Positions 52,467-63,634 of a stretch of 64,000 bases of DNA are shown piece after piece; the stretch's first letter is position 1, and each line of letters starts with the position of its first letter. The DNA lies in NCBI RefSeq assembly GCF_042140125.1, contig NZ_CP159473.1, one strand, 5' to 3'. A program made the position numbers and the translations under genes. This stretch comes from Rhodophyticola sp017644125. Its GTDB lineage: Bacteria > Pseudomonadota > Alphaproteobacteria > Rhodobacterales > Rhodobacteraceae. The notes beneath the pieces were generated by a model. That model was not told the DNA's origin, made no database searches, and was given only the letters and a program-made list of their open reading frames with translations.

Positions 52467-54770
52467 ATGAGCGAGCAGAACACGCCAGAAGACAAAAAAG
52501 ACCTGACCGAGTCGCTCAGCCGGGCGATCGGTTCCCGGTATTTGCAATACGCGCTCAGCACGATCATGCACCGCGCGCTGCCAGATGCGCGCGACGGGCT
52601 GAAGCCTGTCCATCGGCGGATTCTGTTCGCGATGCGGGAGTTGCGTCTGGCGTCGACCGGCGGCTTTCGCAAATCCGCGAAGATCAGCGGCGACGTGATG
52701 GGGAATTATCACCCGCACGGGGATGCGGCGATCTACGACGCGATGGCGCGTCTGGCCCAGGATTTCACCATTCGCTATCCGCTGGTCGACGGGCAGGGGA
52801 ACTTCGGCAATATCGACGGCGACAACCCTGCCGCCAGCCGGTACACCGAGGCGCGCATGACCTCGATCGCCGAGGCGTTGCTGGAAGGGCTGGCGGAGAA
52901 TGCGGTCGATTTCAGGGACAATTACGACGGCACCCTGCAGGAGCCCGTGGTGCTTCCCGCCGCGCTTCCGAACCTTTTGGCGAACGGTTCCTCCGGCATT
53001 GCCGTGGGGATGGCCACGAACATTCCGCCGCACAATCTGGACGAACTGATCGAGGCCTGCCTGCATCTGATCAGGACCCCCGATGCCCGGGACGACACGC
53101 TTCTGAACTATGTCAAAGGGCCCGATTTTCCGACCGGCGGCGTGATCGTCGAGCCGCCCGAGAGCATGGCGGAGACCTACCGCACCGGGCGCGGCGCCTT
53201 CCGGTTGCGTGCAAAATGGGAGGTGGAGGATCTGGGCCGGGGTCAGTGGCAGATCGTCGTCACGGAAATCCCCTATCAGGTGCAGAAATCCAAGCTGATC
53301 GAGAAGCTGGCCGAACTGATTCAGACCAAGAAGATCCCGATCCTCGCCGATGTCCGGGACGAATCCGCCGATGATATCCGCATCGTTCTGGAACCGCGCG
53401 CCAAGACCGTGGATCGCGACCTGCTGATGGGCATGCTCTACCGCAATTCCGATCTGGAAACGCGCTTCAGCCTGAACATGAACGTGCTGATCGACGGGCA
53501 GACACCCAAGGTCTGTTCGCTGAAAGAGGTGCTGCGCGCCTTCCTCGATCATCGCCGCGATGTGTTGATCCGCCGGTCGGAGCACCGGATGGAGAAGATC
53601 GACCACAGGCTGGAGGTGCTGGAAGGGTTCATCATCGCGTTTCTGAACCTCGACCGCGTGATCGACATCATCCGCTACGACGAGGATCCGAAGGCCGCAC
53701 TCATGCGGGAGGATTGGGGGCGCGACTTCGTGCGCGCAACCTCCGAGGCGGACTACGTGACGCCCCCGCCCGGCGAAGGGGAACTGAGCGAGGTGCAGGC
53801 CGAAGCGATCCTGAACATGCGCCTGCGCTCCCTGCGCCGGCTGGAGGAGATCGAGCTGCTGCGCGAACAGGAAGCCCTGATGGAGGAACGCGCGGGCCTT
53901 GAGGATCTGCTGGAAAACGACACCATTCAGTGGTCCACGATCGCCGAGCAGCTTCGCGAGACCCGCAAGCAATTCGGCAAGGCCACGGATTTCGGCGCCC
54001 GCCGCACGCAGTTCGCCGAAGCCGGCGAGGTCGAGGATGTGCCGCTGGAAGCGATGATCGAGCGGGAGCCGATCACCGTGGTCTGCTCCAAGATGGGCTG
54101 GATCCGCGCGATGAAGGGGCATATCGACCTTGGCGCCGAGCTGAAGTTCCGCGACGGCGATGGCCCGCGCTTCGCGTTTCATGCGGAAACCACCGACAAG
54201 TTGTTATGTTTCGGAAACAACGGCAGGTTTTACACGATTTCTGCCACAAATTTGCCCGGAGGCCGTGGGATGGGGGAACCCGTCCGCCTGATGGTGGACA
54301 TGCCCAATGAGGTCGAAATCGTGGATCTGTTCATTCATCAGCCTGACGGCAAGCTGTTGGTCGCCTCTTCGGCGGGCGACGGGTTCGTCGTGCCTCAGGC
54401 CGATGTGGTGGCGCAGACCCGCGCAGGCAAACAGGTGCTGAATGTCAGGGGCGATGTGACCGCGAAGGTCTGCAAGCCCCTCGCACCGGGCGACGATCAT
54501 GTCGCCACTGTGGGAGAGAACCGCAAGGTTCTCGTTTTCGCGCTGGAGGAGCTGCCCGAGATGGGTCGCGGCAAAGGCGTGCGCCTGCAAAAGTACAAGG
54601 ACGGGGGCCTGTCTGACGCCCGCGCCTTTGCTCTGTCCGAAGGTCTGAGCTGGTCCGATCCGGCCGGCCGCACCCGGACGGAGGCCGATTTGACCGAATG
54701 GACGGGCAAGCGCGCCAGCGCGGGCCGGATGGCCCCGCGCGGCTTTCCCCGGGATAATCGGTTTACGTAA
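52467..54770 (+). CDS. parC: DNA topoisomerase IV subunit A
   Basis: DNA cleavage subunit of topoisomerase IV, 767 residues, for chromosome decatenation. Catalytic Tyr126 is in AASRYTEARM. The quinolone-determining region GDVMGNYHPHGDAAIYDAMA is typical. The C-terminal beta-pinwheel follows and, lacking the gyrase box, supports ParC over GyrA. Start ATG after GGGGGATCA. A short downstream gap leads to a DUF898 gene. Confidence 0.95.
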   Translation: MSEQNTPEDKKDLTESLSRAIGSRYLQYALSTIMHRALPDARDGLKPVHRRILFAMRELRLASTGGFRKSAKISGDVMGNYHPHGDAAIYDAMARLAQDFTIRYPLVDGQGNFGNIDGDNPAASRYTEARMTSIAEALLEGLAENAVDFRDNYDGTLQEPVVLPAALPNLLANGSSGIAVGMATNIPPHNLDELIEACLHLIRTPDARDDTLLNYVKGPDFPTGGVIVEPPESMAETYRTGRGAFRLRAKWEVEDLGRGQWQIVVTEIPYQVQKSKLIEKLAELIQTKKIPILADVRDESADDIRIVLEPRAKTVDRDLLMGMLYRNSDLETRFSLNMNVLIDGQTPKVCSLKEVLRAFLDHRRDVLIRRSEHRMEKIDHRLEVLEGFIIAFLNLDRVIDIIRYDEDPKAALMREDWGRDFVRATSEADYVTPPPGEGELSEVQAEAILNMRLRSLRRLEEIELLREQEALMEERAGLEDLLENDTIQWSTIAEQLRETRKQFGKATDFGARRTQFAEAGEVEDVPLEAMIEREPITVVCSKMGWIRAMKGHIDLGAELKFRDGDGPRFAFHAETTDKLLCFGNNGRFYTISATNLPGGRGMGEPVRLMVDMPNEVEIVDLFIHQPDGKLLVASSAGDGFVVPQADVVAQTRAGKQVLNVRGDVTAKVCKPLAPGDDHVATVGENRKVLVFALEELPEMGRGKGVRLQKYKDGGLSDARAFALSEGLSWSDPAGRTRTEADLTEWTGKRASAGRMAPRGFPRDNRFT

Positions 54771-54779
54771 AGGGACGCC

Positions 54780-56018
54780 ATGCCGGCACTGAAGACGGAG
54801 TTTGCGGGAGACAGGGGCGACCTGTTTCAACTGGCGTTCAGGACCGGATTGCTGACGGTCATCACATTCGGGCTTTACCGCTTCTGGCAGACCACGCGCT
54901 TCCGGCGCTGGTACTGGTCGTCGGTCCGTCCCGGCGGTACGCCGATGGAATACACCGGCACCGGTCAGGAAAAGCTGATCGGCTTCCTTTTCGCGATCAT
55001 CCTGCTGGCGATCTATCTGGCGCTGTTCAATGCCCTGGCCATGCTGGCCGCGATCTTCACGTCGCAGGGCGCGTCCGCCTTTCTGATCTATGGTCTGACG
55101 CTCGCGCCGCTGTCGCTGATCCCGGTCATCTTCGTGGCGCGCTATCGGGCGCGGCGCTATATCATGTCGCGCTCGCGCTGGCGCGGCATCCGGTTCGCGA
55201 TGTCGCCGGGGGCCTGGGGCTATGCCTGGCGCGCCTGTCTCTACGGGCTGCTGGTGCTTCTGTCATTCGGGCTGCTGCTGCCGCTGAGGACCTTTCAGCT
55301 TGAAAAATACCTGACCGACCGAAGCTGGTTCGGCACCGCGCGCTTTACCCAGTTCGGCCATTTCGGGCAGCTTTACGGCCCGGTCATCCCGTTTCTGTTC
55401 TGCCTTTACGGCACCGTCGCGATGATGGTCTACGGCGTTCTCAACTCCAGCTGGACGCAGATCGGAACGGACCAGAGCGGGATGCCGCTTTTCCATATCT
55501 CGGGCACCACCTGGCCGTTTCTGGCGATCTATCCCGCAGGCCTGCTGATCCTTCTCTTCGCCGCTTACTACCGGGTCGCGTCCTTCCGGATCATGGCATC
55601 GATGAAGACCCTTGGCGACGGGCTGGAATTCGACATCCACCCCCGCACCCGCAGCCTGGTGCGGATCCATATCCTGGGCAGTATCCTGACCGGCGTGGCC
55701 AGCGGTCTTGCCGCCGCTCTCATCCTGGCCCTGGCGTTCGGCGTCATGGCTGCCGTCGGGGTTACATCCACCGATCTGGTCGAAAACCCGCCTGTGACGC
55801 TGATCGTGCTGACCACCGCGATGGCGGTGATGCTGATCCTGGTGTTCTACAATGTTTTCCGCCAGCTTTTCCTGACCTTTCCCATGGTCCGCCACGTGGC
55901 CGAGACGCTGGAAATTCATGAACCCGAGCTTCTGGAGACGATCCGCCAGCGCGACCGCGAGGACACGCGCGACGCCGGCGGCTTTGCGGACGCGCTGGAC
56001 GTGGGAGCTGCCTTCTGA
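54780..56018 (+). CDS. DUF898 (YjgN-like) membrane protein
   Basis: 412 residues with a polar N-terminal segment (FAGDRGDLFQLAFRTGLLTV) and about eight transmembrane helices. Conserved pieces are FGLYRFWQTTRFRRWYW and SRSRWRGIRF, hallmarks of the YjgN/DUF898 family. Function unknown. It overlaps the start of an M48 peptidase gene by one base, suggesting the two products work together, as in the repeated DUF898-M48 pairing seen in proteobacteria. Confidence 0.85.
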   Translation: MPALKTEFAGDRGDLFQLAFRTGLLTVITFGLYRFWQTTRFRRWYWSSVRPGGTPMEYTGTGQEKLIGFLFAIILLAIYLALFNALAMLAAIFTSQGASAFLIYGLTLAPLSLIPVIFVARYRARRYIMSRSRWRGIRFAMSPGAWGYAWRACLYGLLVLLSFGLLLPLRTFQLEKYLTDRSWFGTARFTQFGHFGQLYGPVIPFLFCLYGTVAMMVYGVLNSSWTQIGTDQSGMPLFHISGTTWPFLAIYPAGLLILLFAAYYRVASFRIMASMKTLGDGLEFDIHPRTRSLVRIHILGSILTGVASGLAAALILALAFGVMAAVGVTSTDLVENPPVTLIVLTTAMAVMLILVFYNVFRQLFLTFPMVRHVAETLEIHEPELLETIRQRDREDTRDAGGFADALDVGAAF

Positions 56019-57190
56019 TGCTGCAATCCATTGGCAACCCCGAATTCGCCGCGAAGACCGCTATGAGCTATGCCGAGCTTTATGACGGGATCAGCCCGGT
56101 GCAGCAGCGCGTCAGCCTGCGGGTGTCGGGCGAGGGGCCGCAGGCGGTGCTGGAGCTGAAGAATGTCGAAACCCACGCCGTGCTGCGCTGGTCCCTTGCC
56201 GACATGCGTCAGGTCCCCGATCAGGCGCGGGACGATGCGTTCATCTTCACGCCCGACGACACCGATCCGGCGCGTCTGGTGATCCGCGAGGCCGAGGCGC
56301 TGCGCGTCCTGGTTCTGGCGATCCCCGAACTCAGGCCGCTGCGCCCCGCCAACGGCTCCCTGCTGAAGGTTCTGGGCATGATCGGTGCCGCGGCGGCGGC
56401 CTTCGGCGCGATCCTGTTCGGTCTGGTTCCCTTCATGGCCGACCGTGGGGCCGAGATGATCCCGCCCCAGACCGAGATCGCTTTGGGTCAGACCTATTTC
56501 GAGCAGGTCTACCCAGCACGGGGCGCCCATGAATGCAGCAGCCCGGCGGGCGATGCCGCGCTGGCGGCCATGCAGGCCCGGCTGACCCGGGGGGTCGCGC
56601 TGCCCTTCCCGCTGCGCACGCGCGTCGTGTCCGATCCGTCATTGAATGCAACCGCGCTTCCGGGCGGACATGTCACGCTTCACCGCGGCCTGATCGAAGC
56701 CGCGGAAAGCCCCGAGGAGGTCGCCGCCGTGCTCGCCCACGAGATCGGCCATGTGGCCCATCGTGACGGGATGCGGGCGGTGTTGCAGGGCATGGGATCC
56801 TTCGGGATCATCGGGTTGCTCTATGGCGATTTTCTGGGCGGTTCGGCCGCCGCGGTCGTGACCCAGCAACTGATCACCTCGTCCTACAGCCGCGATGCCG
56901 AGGCGCGGGCCGATGCCTATGCCCACGAGCTTCTGGCCAATGCCGGCGTCTCGCCTGGGGCTCTGGGCGTCTTTTTCGAACGGCTGCAGGATCAGGGCCT
57001 CGATATCGAACTGGGCGTCTTCCAGCATCTGAACACGCATCCCGAGCTTCTGAGCCGGATCGAGGCCTCCGCCGCCGCCGCCGGTATCGGGTTTGTGGAG
57101 GCGGGGCCGATCCTGTCCGACGCGGAATGGGTCGCCCTGCAAAACATCTGCGGCATGGCTGCGCCCCCGGCGGGCGGGGTCAAAGGCTAG
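56018..57190 (+). CDS. M48 family zinc metallopeptidase, membrane-anchored
   Basis: 390 residues. An N-terminal soluble domain (about 1-110) precedes one transmembrane helix (about 117-140), then the peptidase domain with HEIGH (241-245) and the third zinc ligand Glu probably in SYSRDAEARADAYA. This is the Oma1/BepA-like periplasmic or membrane-side peptidase type. It begins one base inside the DUF898 stop. The substrate is unknown; quality control of membrane proteins is the usual role in the family. Confidence 0.9.
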   Translation: MLQSIGNPEFAAKTAMSYAELYDGISPVQQRVSLRVSGEGPQAVLELKNVETHAVLRWSLADMRQVPDQARDDAFIFTPDDTDPARLVIREAEALRVLVLAIPELRPLRPANGSLLKVLGMIGAAAAAFGAILFGLVPFMADRGAEMIPPQTEIALGQTYFEQVYPARGAHECSSPAGDAALAAMQARLTRGVALPFPLRTRVVSDPSLNATALPGGHVTLHRGLIEAAESPEEVAAVLAHEIGHVAHRDGMRAVLQGMGSFGIIGLLYGDFLGGSAAAVVTQQLITSSYSRDAEARADAYAHELLANAGVSPGALGVFFERLQDQGLDIELGVFQHLNTHPELLSRIEASAAAAGIGFVEAGPILSDAEWVALQNICGMAAPPAGGVKG

Positions 57191-57250
57191 ACGCCGGAGG
57201 TCCGTTAGATCGCGGACCGCCCCCCCGCGCTCAGGTCTGCAAAGGGCCTC

Positions 57251-58603
57251 TCAGACCGGCGTCACCTCCAGCCACACGCCGCCCTCGGGTCTCAGCGTGA
57301 GGATCATCACCGGCTTGGGCGCACGTCCCCTGATTGCGGCAAAGCGAAACCGGGTGAGCAGTGTCGCGAGGATCACCACCGCTTCCTGCATCGCGAAACT
57401 GGCTCCGATGCAGATCCGCGGACCGTCGCTGAACGGCAGGAACTGGTAGCGGTCGATCTTGCTGCGCCCGTCGAAACGGGCAGGGTGGAAGGCGTCCGGC
57501 CTGTCCCAGAGGCCGCGATGACGATGCAGCGCGTAGACCGGGATCATCACCGTGTCGCCGGGCCGGATCTCGGCATCGCCCAGCCGGTCGGCGGCTCTGG
57601 CGGTGCGCGACAGGAACCCGCCGGCGGGGTAGAGGCGCAGCGTCTCCTCGACGATCTGCCGGGTCAGGGGAAGCGCCGCGACATCCCCGGCCCCGGCGGG
57701 ACGGGCGCCCAGAACCTCCTGCGCCTCCATGCGCGCGGCGTTCTGTATCTCCGGGTCGAAAGCGCAGAGATAGAGCGCCCATGACAGGGTCAGCGCGGTG
57801 GTTTCATGGCCCGCCACGATGAAGGTCAGCAGGTTTTCGCGCAACTCCTCGGTCGTCATGGCGCGGCCCGTCTCCGGGTCGGCGGCGTCCAGCAGCAGAT
57901 CCAGAAGGTCCATGTCGGTCCCCGGCCCGTGCTGCCGGCGGCGGGTGATGGCGGCATCCGCATCCGCCTGCATCCGGGTCAGGCTGCGCGCGGCGCCAAC
58001 CCGCGCCGGCCGTGGCAGCCAGCTCGGCAGCCCCAGAACATCCAGAACGCTGACCCGCGCGGCCTGATCGATATAGGCCTCCAGCGCGCCGTGAACCTCT
58101 GCCCGGTCAAGTCCGCCATCGGCGCCGAAACAGACATCCGAAATGACATCGAAGGTTGCCGCGACCATCTGATCGAGCAGGTTGACCGCCCGCCCGGGTC
58201 TTGCCAATGGCGCGATCCGCCTGGCGGAGGCCTCGGCCGCGCGGGTCATGACCGGGGTCAGGGCGGCCACGTTCCGGGCGGAAAACGCAGGCGCCACCGC
58301 CCGGCGCTGCCAGCGCCAGTCGGCCCCTTCGGCAATGAAGAGGCTGTTGCCGATGGCCGGTTTCAGGATCGATTTGGTCGCCTCGGATTTGGGATAGTTC
58401 TCCACCGCTTCCAGCAGCACCCGACGGATCGCCAGGGGCGACATCAGCATGTGCCAGCGCTGCGGCCCGGTCCGGCCCGAGATCATCGGCTGATGCAGGG
58501 CGGCAAGCGGGATGATCTCCAGAATGTTGCGCCGCGCCGCGCGGTAGCTCTCAAGCACGCCCAAGGGCCGCGTGGTCAGGGGAACCGAAACTGGATCGGG
58601 CAT
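57251..58603 (-). CDS. Cytochrome P450
   Basis: Haem monooxygenase of 450 residues. The I-helix reads AGHETTALTLSWALY, the K-helix has ETLR, and the haem loop FSDGPRICIGASFA places Cys at about 398. Length and architecture fit the E-class group IV-like bacterial P450s that use a separate ferredoxin and reductase. No ferredoxin or reductase gene is nearby. Single-gene unit; substrate unknown. Confidence 0.93.
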   Translation of the reverse strand: MPDPVSVPLTTRPLGVLESYRAARRNILEIIPLAALHQPMISGRTGPQRWHMLMSPLAIRRVLLEAVENYPKSEATKSILKPAIGNSLFIAEGADWRWQRRAVAPAFSARNVAALTPVMTRAAEASARRIAPLARPGRAVNLLDQMVAATFDVISDVCFGADGGLDRAEVHGALEAYIDQAARVSVLDVLGLPSWLPRPARVGAARSLTRMQADADAAITRRRQHGPGTDMDLLDLLLDAADPETGRAMTTEELRENLLTFIVAGHETTALTLSWALYLCAFDPEIQNAARMEAQEVLGARPAGAGDVAALPLTRQIVEETLRLYPAGGFLSRTARAADRLGDAEIRPGDTVMIPVYALHRHRGLWDRPDAFHPARFDGRSKIDRYQFLPFSDGPRICIGASFAMQEAVVILATLLTRFRFAAIRGRAPKPVMILTLRPEGGVWLEVTPV

Positions 58604-58723
58604 CGCAGCGCTCCTTCACCGGTCATCTATGCCGGGCTTGGCCTGCGTCAATCGCCCGTGTCGTTGCGTGCTGGGGCGCGCTGCGCTATGGCTGGGCCGC
58701 TGCTGTTTTCCGGGGGAGCCCTC

Positions 58724-59422
58724 ATGCGTCTTGTGACCCGTATCGCCGCCATTGCCATGGCTGGTTTGCTGTCGGCTTGTGCCGCGCCCGATCCGCTGGA
58801 GGAAGATCTGCCCGACATGGGCGACTTCCGGCTCGCCTTCAACATCGTGGTTGCCGACAACATGCAGCAGGTCCCCCCGTCCCGGAACGCGACGCCGGAG
58901 GAATGGGAAGCGGTGCTGCAGGCCGAGATCGACCGCCGTTTCGGCGCCTATGAAGGGGACCGGCTGTATCATATCGCGATCAACGTGGATGGCTATGCGC
59001 TGGCGATACCCGGGATCCCGGTGTTGTTGTCGCCCAAATCCGTTCTGGTGATTTCCGCCAATGTCTGGGACGACGCGGCGGAGGCGAAGCTGCATGAGGA
59101 GCCGAACCAGATCACCGTTTTCGAAGGCACGAGTCCGCAATCGATCATCGGATCCGGCCTGACCCGCTCGCGGGAGGAGCAGATGCAGATCCTTGCCCGG
59201 AACGCGGCCCGCCGGGTCCAGCTCTGGATGCTGGAAAACCCCGACTGGTTCAATATCGACCCCGATGTTGCCGCCGCCGATGCCGCCGAGATCGCCGCCA
59301 TCGCCGAGGCGGCGGAAATCGATCCGTCGGAAGCTGTCGCCGAAGCCTCCGCCGCCGAGGCTGTGCCGGAAGACTGCGTTCCGACCGACACCACACCCTG
59401 CCCGGTGCCAGCCAGCAACTGA
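58724..59422 (+). CDS. Predicted lipoprotein with acidic Ala-rich tail
   Basis: 232 residues. The signal peptide ends in the lipobox LLSAC (Cys19). A mixed alpha/beta core (about 30-175; TPEEWEAVLQAEIDRRFG, YHIAINVDGYALAIPGIPVL) is followed by a low-complexity Ala/Glu-rich stretch (about 180-215) and a Cys/Pro-rich end. The ATG at 58724 has GGGGGAG upstream. No named domain recognised. Ends just before the tuf promoter. Confidence 0.78.
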   Translation: MRLVTRIAAIAMAGLLSACAAPDPLEEDLPDMGDFRLAFNIVVADNMQQVPPSRNATPEEWEAVLQAEIDRRFGAYEGDRLYHIAINVDGYALAIPGIPVLLSPKSVLVISANVWDDAAEAKLHEEPNQITVFEGTSPQSIIGSGLTRSREEQMQILARNAARRVQLWMLENPDWFNIDPDVAAADAAEIAAIAEAAEIDPSEAVAEASAAEAVPEDCVPTDTTPCPVPASN

Positions 59423-59425
59423 CGC

Positions 59426-59454
59426 TTGATTTTCCCCCGCATCTCGGGTAACGA
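59426..59454 (+). promoter_or_regulatory. Predicted sigma-70 promoter of tuf
   Basis: TTGATT (59426-59431) and TAACGA (59449-59454) stand 17 bases apart, a good -35/-10 pair about 60 bases upstream of the tuf ATG. Inferred from sequence only. Confidence 0.55.
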
Positions 59455-59512
59455 GCGCGCGGATACGGAACCGGGGTCGAAACGGCCCCCTAGATCATGA
59501 GGCGTCAGGGGT

Positions 59513-60688
<1,176 letters not shown>

Positions 60689-60993
60689 CAGACCCAAGGG
60701 TTCGAAGAGGGGCGGCCATGCGGGCCGCTCCGAATTGAAGAAAAGGGCGCCCGCCGGGGCGCCCTTTTTCGTAGCTCCCCGGCGATCGAGCCAAGCGGTC
60801 CCGTTGAGGCGATGCGTGACCTTGACCCCCTGATCGCCACGATAAGGCCGCCGAATGGCTGCCGCGGCGGCGGAAATGCGTCCCGACAAGGGCTCCTCAG
60901 CCGGGTTTGGCATGTTGTCCGACCGGGGTAACATCGGCACGGTGTCGGTTCAGGCGGCCCGGGGGAACAAGTGCGCGGCCCGTCCGGATGCGC
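60689..60993. other. Interval between tuf and the DUF374 gene
   Basis: 305 bases holding the tuf terminator in the first third. The remainder shows no coding frame, tRNA or repeat I can support. Confidence 0.6.
60741..60768. terminator. Intrinsic terminator of tuf
   Basis: An 11-bp stem (AAAAGGGCGCC with its complement) and six-base loop followed by T-rich sequence, about 55 bases past the tuf stop. Symmetric enough to work for transcription from the right as well. Confidence 0.9.
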
Positions 60994-61689
60994 CTATAGC
61001 TGGGGGGCATCATGCCCGGCGCGCGCATCGCATTCCGCGCTGACCGCGTTCATGAACCGTCCCAGATCGGCGGCCAGCGCATCGGCCTGATCCGCGTTCA
61101 GCCGGCGGGGAATGTCGCGGTCCCAATGCCGCCACATCAGCTCCAGCCTTGTAAAGGGTAACGGAAACATCAGGCGATCCCAGGTGGGCCAGGTCAGATA
61201 GCGTCTTGCCGAAAAGGTGAAGACGAAGACCGGGATCTGCGTTGCCCGCGCCCATTGGATCGGCGTTACCTTTGCCACCCGCGCCGGCCCCTGCGGCCCA
61301 TCCGGTGAAATTCCGATGGAGATCCCGTTTTGCAGGCCGCGCAGCACTTCACGGATCGCGCCCGCGCCCAGCAATCCGCGCTTCATCGGCATGGTCTCGT
61401 ATCCAAAGGCGCGGTGAATCCAGCCGACCAGCCGCCCGGCCCGGCCATCCGATGTAAGACTGCGGCAGGGGGCCTGGGTCAGGTCGAACATCCAGGGCGT
61501 CAGCATCAACCGTTGATGCCAGCACACGATCAGCACGGCCCCGTGGCTCTCCAACGCCTGCGATACGGCGTCCCATCCGTCTTCGTTGCGGCGTGAACTG
61601 GCCCGAACAAACCGCATGTACCCACCGAAAAGCGCGGCCACCGCACGGTTGGTGCGGGGGGCGTCGGCGATGCGTTTGCGTAGGCTCAT
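60994..61689 (-). CDS. DUF374 acyltransferase-like protein
   Basis: 231 residues matching the DUF374 branch of lysophospholipid acyltransferases, related to Kdo-lipid IV acyltransferases. The catalytic-type block is LIVCWHQRLMLTPWMF; the second is SPDGPQGPARVAK. The ATG at 61689 (MSLRKRIADAPRTN) is the family start; the same frame stays open further upstream only because it runs antisense through gnd. Probably acts on an outer-membrane or cell-envelope lipid; the acceptor is not known. Confidence 0.86.
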   Translation of the reverse strand: MSLRKRIADAPRTNRAVAALFGGYMRFVRASSRRNEDGWDAVSQALESHGAVLIVCWHQRLMLTPWMFDLTQAPCRSLTSDGRAGRLVGWIHRAFGYETMPMKRGLLGAGAIREVLRGLQNGISIGISPDGPQGPARVAKVTPIQWARATQIPVFVFTFSARRYLTWPTWDRLMFPLPFTRLELMWRHWDRDIPRRLNADQADALAADLGRFMNAVSAECDARAGHDAPQL

Positions 61690-61839
61690 CTCGGGCGCTC
61701 TGGATCGTGCAACGGGTTCGGCTGGAATGGGCGATCCGGTCGCGCGGGTCAATCCCGTCGCGGACCGGTCAGGGCACTGGCGGGCCGCGCGCGGCCTCGA
61801 TAGAGTGCAGCCAGGGACACAAGGAGCAAGGCAGGGACC

Positions 61840-63249
61840 ATGGCGGAGCAAGCGGAAATCGGGCTGATCGGCCTTGGCACGATGGGCCGCAATCTCGCGC
61901 TGAACATCGCCGAGAAGGGCCACCTGCTCGCGGTTTTTAACCGGACCTTCGCCCGAACGGAGGAGTTCGTGGAGGAGGCGGGCGCGCTGGCCCGCCGCAT
62001 AACTCCCGCCGAAACGCTGGAAGACTTCGTCGCCGCGCTGCAATCGCCGCGCCGGATCATCCTGCTGGTGCCGGCGGGGCAGCCGGTGGACGACCAGATC
62101 GAAGCGCTGAAACCGCTGCTGGATGCCGGTGACCTGATCATCGACGGCGGCAATTCCGATTGGCGCGACACCAACCGCCGCGTGTCCGATGCCACGCCGA
62201 TCCTGCATATGGGTCTGGGCGTGTCCGGTGGCGCCAAGGGTGCGCGCGAAGGCCCCTCGATGATGGCGGGCGGGCCGGATGCGGCCTATGCCATGGTGGC
62301 CCCGGTTCTGGAGAGCATCGCCGCCGATTTCGACGGCGTACCCTGCGTGGCGCATCTGGGCCCCGGTGGAGCGGGCCATTACGTCAAGATGGTCCATAAC
62401 GGCATCGAGTATGCCGATATGCAGATGATTGCCGAGATTTATGGCCTGCTGCGCGACGGCCTTGGCATGGCGGCCCATGACATGGCGCCGATTTTCGCGC
62501 GCTGGAACGAGGGCGTTCTGCAATCCTACCTGATCGAGATCACGGCGAAGATCGCGGCGACGGCCGATCCCGATACGGGGCAGCCGATGCTGGATGTCAT
62601 TGCGGATCGCGCCGGCCAGAAGGGCACCGGGCGCTGGACGGTGATGGATGCGCAGGAGCGTGGCGCGCCCCTTCCGGCGGTGGAGGCGGCGGTGACGGCG
62701 CGGGTCCTGTCCTCCCGTTACGAGGATCGCGCCTCGGCGGAGGCGCTTTTCGGTGCCGGCCCCACATCGCTGCCCCGCGATGCCCTGACCGAGACGATGA
62801 TGGAGGGCGCGCTGATCGCCGGCAAGGTGCTGGCCTACGCTCAGGGGTTCGAGCTTCTGGCTGCGGCAAGCGACGGGGAAGACTGGGCCATACCGCTGTC
62901 GCGCGTGGCGGAGATCTGGCGCGCGGGCTGTATCATCCGCTCCACGATGCTGGACGATATGGCGTCCGCGCTGGCCGAAGCGTCCGATCGCGCACTGATC
63001 ATGGCGCCGCATTTCGCGGGGCTGCTTGCCCGGCATCATGGTGCGCTTCGCCAGACGGTCAGCCTTGCCACTGCGCATGGCATTGCGGTGCCGGCATTGT
63101 CGTCGGCGCTGAACTTCTTCGATATGATGCGCACCGCGCGGGGCACGGCGAACATGCTTCAGGCGCAGCGTGATTACTTTGGCCAGCATGGGTTTGAACG
63201 GCTTGACCGCTCGGATGAGAGCGGGCTGCACGGGCCCTGGGCCGGGTAG
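61840..63249 (+). CDS. gnd: 6-phosphogluconate dehydrogenase, decarboxylating
   Basis: Oxidative pentose phosphate enzyme of 469 residues, giving ribulose 5-phosphate, CO2 and NADPH. NADP fold GLIGLGTMGRNLALNIAEKG; the family signature VSGGAKGAREGPSMMAGG; catalytic Lys in HYVKMVHNGIEYADMQ; all present. The length is the classic long form. Start ATG after AGCAAGGCAGG. Converges with a small secreted-protein gene four bases on. Confidence 0.95.
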   Translation: MAEQAEIGLIGLGTMGRNLALNIAEKGHLLAVFNRTFARTEEFVEEAGALARRITPAETLEDFVAALQSPRRIILLVPAGQPVDDQIEALKPLLDAGDLIIDGGNSDWRDTNRRVSDATPILHMGLGVSGGAKGAREGPSMMAGGPDAAYAMVAPVLESIAADFDGVPCVAHLGPGGAGHYVKMVHNGIEYADMQMIAEIYGLLRDGLGMAAHDMAPIFARWNEGVLQSYLIEITAKIAATADPDTGQPMLDVIADRAGQKGTGRWTVMDAQERGAPLPAVEAAVTARVLSSRYEDRASAEALFGAGPTSLPRDALTETMMEGALIAGKVLAYAQGFELLAAASDGEDWAIPLSRVAEIWRAGCIIRSTMLDDMASALAEASDRALIMAPHFAGLLARHHGALRQTVSLATAHGIAVPALSSALNFFDMMRTARGTANMLQAQRDYFGQHGFERLDRSDESGLHGPWAG

Positions 63250-63253
63250 CGCC

Positions 63254-63532
63254 CTACCGGATCAGCCCTTCCCGGCGAAACACCGCTTCGATCTTCTGGC
63301 GTTGTCCTGCCGAGTGCAGGCCGAACCTGTCGGGATCCTCATCAAGCAGGAAGAAGACCTGCACAATGCCGTTGCAAGACAGATCACGAACGTCCAGCCC
63401 CTCGCGCAACCACGGCAATCGCTGCTCGACGCTGAGCACCAGTTGTTCGGAGCATCGATCGGTCTGTGCCATCGCTGCGGGGGCTGCAACCGGGGTGGCA
63501 AGGAGGAGGGCGGCGAGACAGGCACGGATCAT
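63254..63532 (-). CDS. Small secreted protein, unknown
   Basis: 92 residues with a signal peptide (about 1-22, ending AAMA) and a mature part with two cysteines (TDRCSEQLV, RDLSCNGIVQ) that could form a disulphide. No family recognised. ATG preceded by AGGAACC. Converges on gnd. Confidence 0.7.
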   Translation of the reverse strand: MIRACLAALLLATPVAAPAAMAQTDRCSEQLVLSVEQRLPWLREGLDVRDLSCNGIVQVFFLLDEDPDRFGLHSAGQRQKIEAVFRREGLIR

Positions 63533-63634
63533 CGGGAGGTTCCTTTCCCACTGCTGGATGAGACAATCCTTATCTGGTTGCTGTGCCCGCCCAATTCAAA
63601 CCGGCACCGTCCGGTGCGGCCCTCGCAACAGAAA

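Noticed and set aside
52368..54182. Leftward open frame of about 600 codons across parC
   Set aside because: Shadow of parC codons; no family resemblance.
60994..63231. A very long leftward open frame extending through the complement of gnd
   Set aside because: Only the first 231-residue part from the ATG at 61689 resembles a protein family. The rest is antisense of gnd and is His/Arg/Gln-rich, as expected in GC-rich shadow frames.
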